From positions 3,286,001 to 3,350,000 of the forward strand of contig OZ245999.1 in NCBI GenBank assembly GCA_965230265.1: a stretch of 64,000 nt of DNA, read 5' to 3'. The notes beneath the pieces are model-generated. The model did no database searches. It was given only the letters and a program-made list of their open reading frames with translations, and was not told the origin of the DNA. The DNA is from JAJFKX01 sp965230265 (GTDB lineage Bacteria; Pseudomonadota; Gammaproteobacteria; Xanthomonadales; Wenzhouxiangellaceae). Shown here one piece after another: positions 62,015-64,000 of this stretch (positions are counted from its first letter, which is position 1; the number at the start of each line of letters is the position of its first letter). The position numbers were made by a program, and so were the translations under genes.

Positions 62015-63343
62015 TTATTCTGAGTATTCGATACCCAGTTTTTGCATACGACGATACAGCGATTGCCTGGATAAATTCAATGCGCGTGCCGTTTTGGCAA
62101 TGACCCCGCGATTGGATTCCAGTGCCCGCCGGATTTCCTGCTCGCTGGGCTCATTGGATTGGGGTGTTGCCTCATGTAAGCCAAGATCGACAGGTTCGAT
62201 AACCTTACTAGAGGTTAACAGCCTGGCGCGATTGACCCGGTTTTCCAATTCGCGCACGTTACCGGGCCAGTCATGGTCGAGTAAGCTTTGAATCGCTGCT
62301 TTGCTGAACCGGTGCTGATCGCCAATAAAAAACTCGGCCAGCGGCAGTATATCTGCCGAGCGATTTTTTAAGGCGGGCAGTTCCAATTGAATCACGTTGA
62401 TACGGTAAAGCAGGTCTTCGCGCATCTGCCCGCTGTCAACAGCCTGCTTTAGGTCTGCATTGGTCGCACTGATCAAGCGAACCTTGGCATGTCTGGTTTT
62501 ATTGGAGCCAAGACGCTCAAATTCACCGGTTTGCAGCACACGCAATAATTTTTTTTGACCTTCCAAAGGTAAATTGGCAATTTCATCCAAAAACAATGTG
62601 CCGCCATCGGCTGCTTCAAAGCGACCAATTCTGGCTTTATCAGCGCCGGTATAAGCCCCCGCCTCCAAACCAAAAACTTCTGCTTCGATCAGGTTTTCCG
62701 GCAGTGCGCCGGCATTGACGGTAATAAAGGCTTTTTCAGCAACAGCAGAGTTGGCCTGAATCAGCTCTGCAATTTTTTGTTTGCCGCTGCCGTTGGGTCC
62801 GGTGATTAAAACCGCCACATCAGACCGGGCTATGCGAGTTGCCAGAGTGATAATCTCGTGCATGGCATCGCTGGCATAAATAATGCCGCATAAATCAAAT
62901 TTTTCAGCCAGCTTTTGACGGCGATCAACCAGTTGTTGATTGCGACGCTCCCGGTCTTTACGGTGTTGACTTAATTCCAGCAGGTTTTTTATGGTTGTAA
63001 TTAATTTATCGTCATCCCAGGGCTTTTGCAGATAATCGGCCGCACCCGCTTTGACCAGACTGACGGCATGCTCCAAATGCGTCCATGCCGTTAACAAGAT
63101 GATCGGAATATTGGGATTAACTTCTCTCAGTTTGTGAAAAAGCTCGATACCTTCATGGCCGCTGGTGGAGTCCTGATCAAAATTCATATCTTGAATAATC
63201 AAATCAGGAACAACCTGTTGCATCAGGCTCAGCCCTTCCTGTGGCGATGTTGCCACAACGCTGTTGATCTGGTGCAAATCGAGCATCAAGCTCAATGCTT
63301 CACTGATGCCGGTATTGTCCTCAATGATTAAAATAGTCGGCAT
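62015..63343 (-). CDS. Sigma54-dependent response regulator (NtrC family)
   Basis: This 442-residue regulator has a receiver domain (ILIIEDN, phospho-Asp in LIIQDMNF, and the Lys in LQKPWDDD), a sigma54-activating AAA+ domain with Walker A GPNGSGKQ and Walker B GGTLFLDEIANL, and a C-terminal Fis-type helix-turn-helix (VIAKTARALNLSRQSLYRRM). The sigma54-contact loop reads GAYTGA instead of GAFTGA. I start at ATG 63343, where the receiver begins; the open frame before it belongs to the ABC-permease overlap. With the kinase and the permease it forms a self-contained regulated unit. Confidence 0.94.
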   Translation of the reverse strand: MPTILIIEDNTGISEALSLMLDLHQINSVVATSPQEGLSLMQQVVPDLIIQDMNFDQDSTSGHEGIELFHKLREVNPNIPIILLTAWTHLEHAVSLVKAGAADYLQKPWDDDKLITTIKNLLELSQHRKDRERRNQQLVDRRQKLAEKFDLCGIIYASDAMHEIITLATRIARSDVAVLITGPNGSGKQKIAELIQANSAVAEKAFITVNAGALPENLIEAEVFGLEAGAYTGADKARIGRFEAADGGTLFLDEIANLPLEGQKKLLRVLQTGEFERLGSNKTRHAKVRLISATNADLKQAVDSGQMREDLLYRINVIQLELPALKNRSADILPLAEFFIGDQHRFSKAAIQSLLDHDWPGNVRELENRVNRARLLTSSKVIEPVDLGLHEATPQSNEPSEQEIRRALESNRGVIAKTARALNLSRQSLYRRMQKLGIEYSE

Positions 63344-63350
63344 CAGGGAC

Positions 63351-64000
63351 TCAAACCGTTCTGGTAGCAATAGCGGGTGAAACTCTGGCCGCTTTGCGCG
63401 CGGGGCCCAATGCCGCCAAAAAACCCAGACACCAGATGGCAATCAGACCGATGGGTAGATATATTTTATTCAAGCGTGGCATTTCAAAGTTCTCGACCAG
63501 GTATATATTCAATAATACTGTCAGTATCATGCCAATGCTTAAGCCAATGGTCGTGATCAACCAGTTCTCTACCAGAAAATAGCGTATCACATGGAATTTT
63601 TGTGCACCCAATGCACGGCGTGTGCCGATTTGTTTGGTGCGTTGATTAACCAGGAAGCTAACCAGCCCAATAATGCCCATAGCTGTAATGACGACCAATA
63701 AAATAATCACTGTCATCATTACCACCGCAATGGTGTAATCGCTGGCATAACTGCGTGCGGCATATTCCTCCATGGAGCGCAACTGCCTCAATATCCGTTG
63801 TGAATTGATACCGGCCAGTGTTTCCTCTACCTGAGGCATTAGCTGATCACGCAACCCCGGTTCGGCACGGATCAGATAACGGGTCTGGTTGCTGATGGTC
63901 TGCCCAGGCAAAATAGTCACCTGTGCTAAACCATCCCACCCGACCCATGAGCCGTGCATATGTTGGATAATGCCAACCACTTCGATGGGTCTGGAGTCAA
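63351..64000 (-). CDS. MacB/FtsX-type ABC transporter permease (partial)
   Basis: Only the last roughly 215 residues are visible; the gene continues beyond position 64000. The RPIEVVGII block matches the periplasmic region of MacB-type permeases, followed by three membrane segments, including IAVVMMTVIILLVVITAMGIIGLVSF, RTKQIGTRRALGAQK and IGLIAIWCLGFLAALGPARKAARVSPAIATR, the usual C-terminus. These permeases work with a MacB-like ATPase, probably encoded beyond the window. The stop at 63351 is seven bases before the response regulator start. Confidence 0.88.
   Translation of the reverse strand, partial: DSRPIEVVGIIQHMHGSWVGWDGLAQVTILPGQTISNQTRYLIRAEPGLRDQLMPQVEETLAGINSQRILRQLRSMEEYAARSYASDYTIAVVMMTVIILLVVITAMGIIGLVSFLVNQRTKQIGTRRALGAQKFHVIRYFLVENWLITTIGLSIGMILTVLLNIYLVENFEMPRLNKIYLPIGLIAIWCLGFLAALGPARKAARVSPAIATRTV

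Overview
The window looks like a chromosomal segment of a gammaproteobacterium of moderate G+C, probably marine. It carries the classic origin neighbourhood: rpmH-rnpA-yidC-mnmE on the minus strand, dnaA-dnaN-recF-gyrB on the plus strand, and glyQ-glyS just beyond. Other typical gammaproteobacterial genes are cmoA-cmoB, rppH, slyX and thiC. Many secreted peptidases, beta-propeller proteins and 'choice-of-anchor' style proteins, two ending in an FE-containing tail, recall protein-degrading marine lineages such as Marinicella or Kangiella. That placement is an inference, not something the sequence proves. No tRNA, rRNA, CRISPR array, insertion sequence or complete prophage was seen.

Layout. 1-3.1 kb: start of a TolC-type outer-membrane protein, an isoaspartyl methyltransferase-like gene, and thiC. 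3.2-5.2 kb: a minus-strand Xre-RES toxin-antitoxin pair followed by a DJ-1/PfpI-family gene, fed by a good sigma70 promoter just past the end of mnmE. 5.2-15.4 kb: the origin region, with DnaA boxes between rpmH and dnaA and, more convincingly, between dnaA and dnaN, where an AT-rich stretch and a TAC-repeat tract resemble an unwinding element. 15.4-18.9 kb: glyQ-glyS and a third coupled gene that looks like a catalytically dead GmhB-type HAD protein. 19-22.1 kb: two overlapping secreted proteins (M14 carboxypeptidase and choice-of-anchor B). 22.1-23.7 kb: an NfeD/SPFH membrane pair.

23.9-30.5 kb is the most unusual block. A large coiled-coil protein, a ClpB-like double AAA+ protein whose first ATPase site is broken, and a one-pass membrane protein are packed head to tail and run directly into cmoA-cmoB. 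I do not recognise this trio as a described system and regard it as the best candidate for something new.

30.7-44 kb is accessory in character. It holds secreted repeat proteins, small AT-rich genes (SDR, a Coq4-signature protein, a GNAT), an outer-membrane barrel, a lipoprotein fused to a type IV pilin-like C-terminus next to an orphan phage-tail-tube-like protein, an M64-like metallopeptidase lipoprotein and a HupE/UreJ-type membrane protein. 44-49.9 kb: M28 peptidase-marC-rppH on the minus strand, then DUF456, VOC, SDR and a purple-acid-phosphatase-like enzyme. 50-53.4 kb: an AT-rich AlbA_2/Schlafen-type ATPase gene and a serine hydrolase flanked by diverged direct repeats. 53.5-60.6 kb: a DPP-IV-type S9 peptidase, two tandem paralogous SDRs, a PQQ-like beta-propeller, a small secreted protein and an NHL/SMP-30-like protein. 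60.6-64 kb: a histidine kinase, a sigma54-type response regulator and a partial MacB-like ABC permease in one operon.
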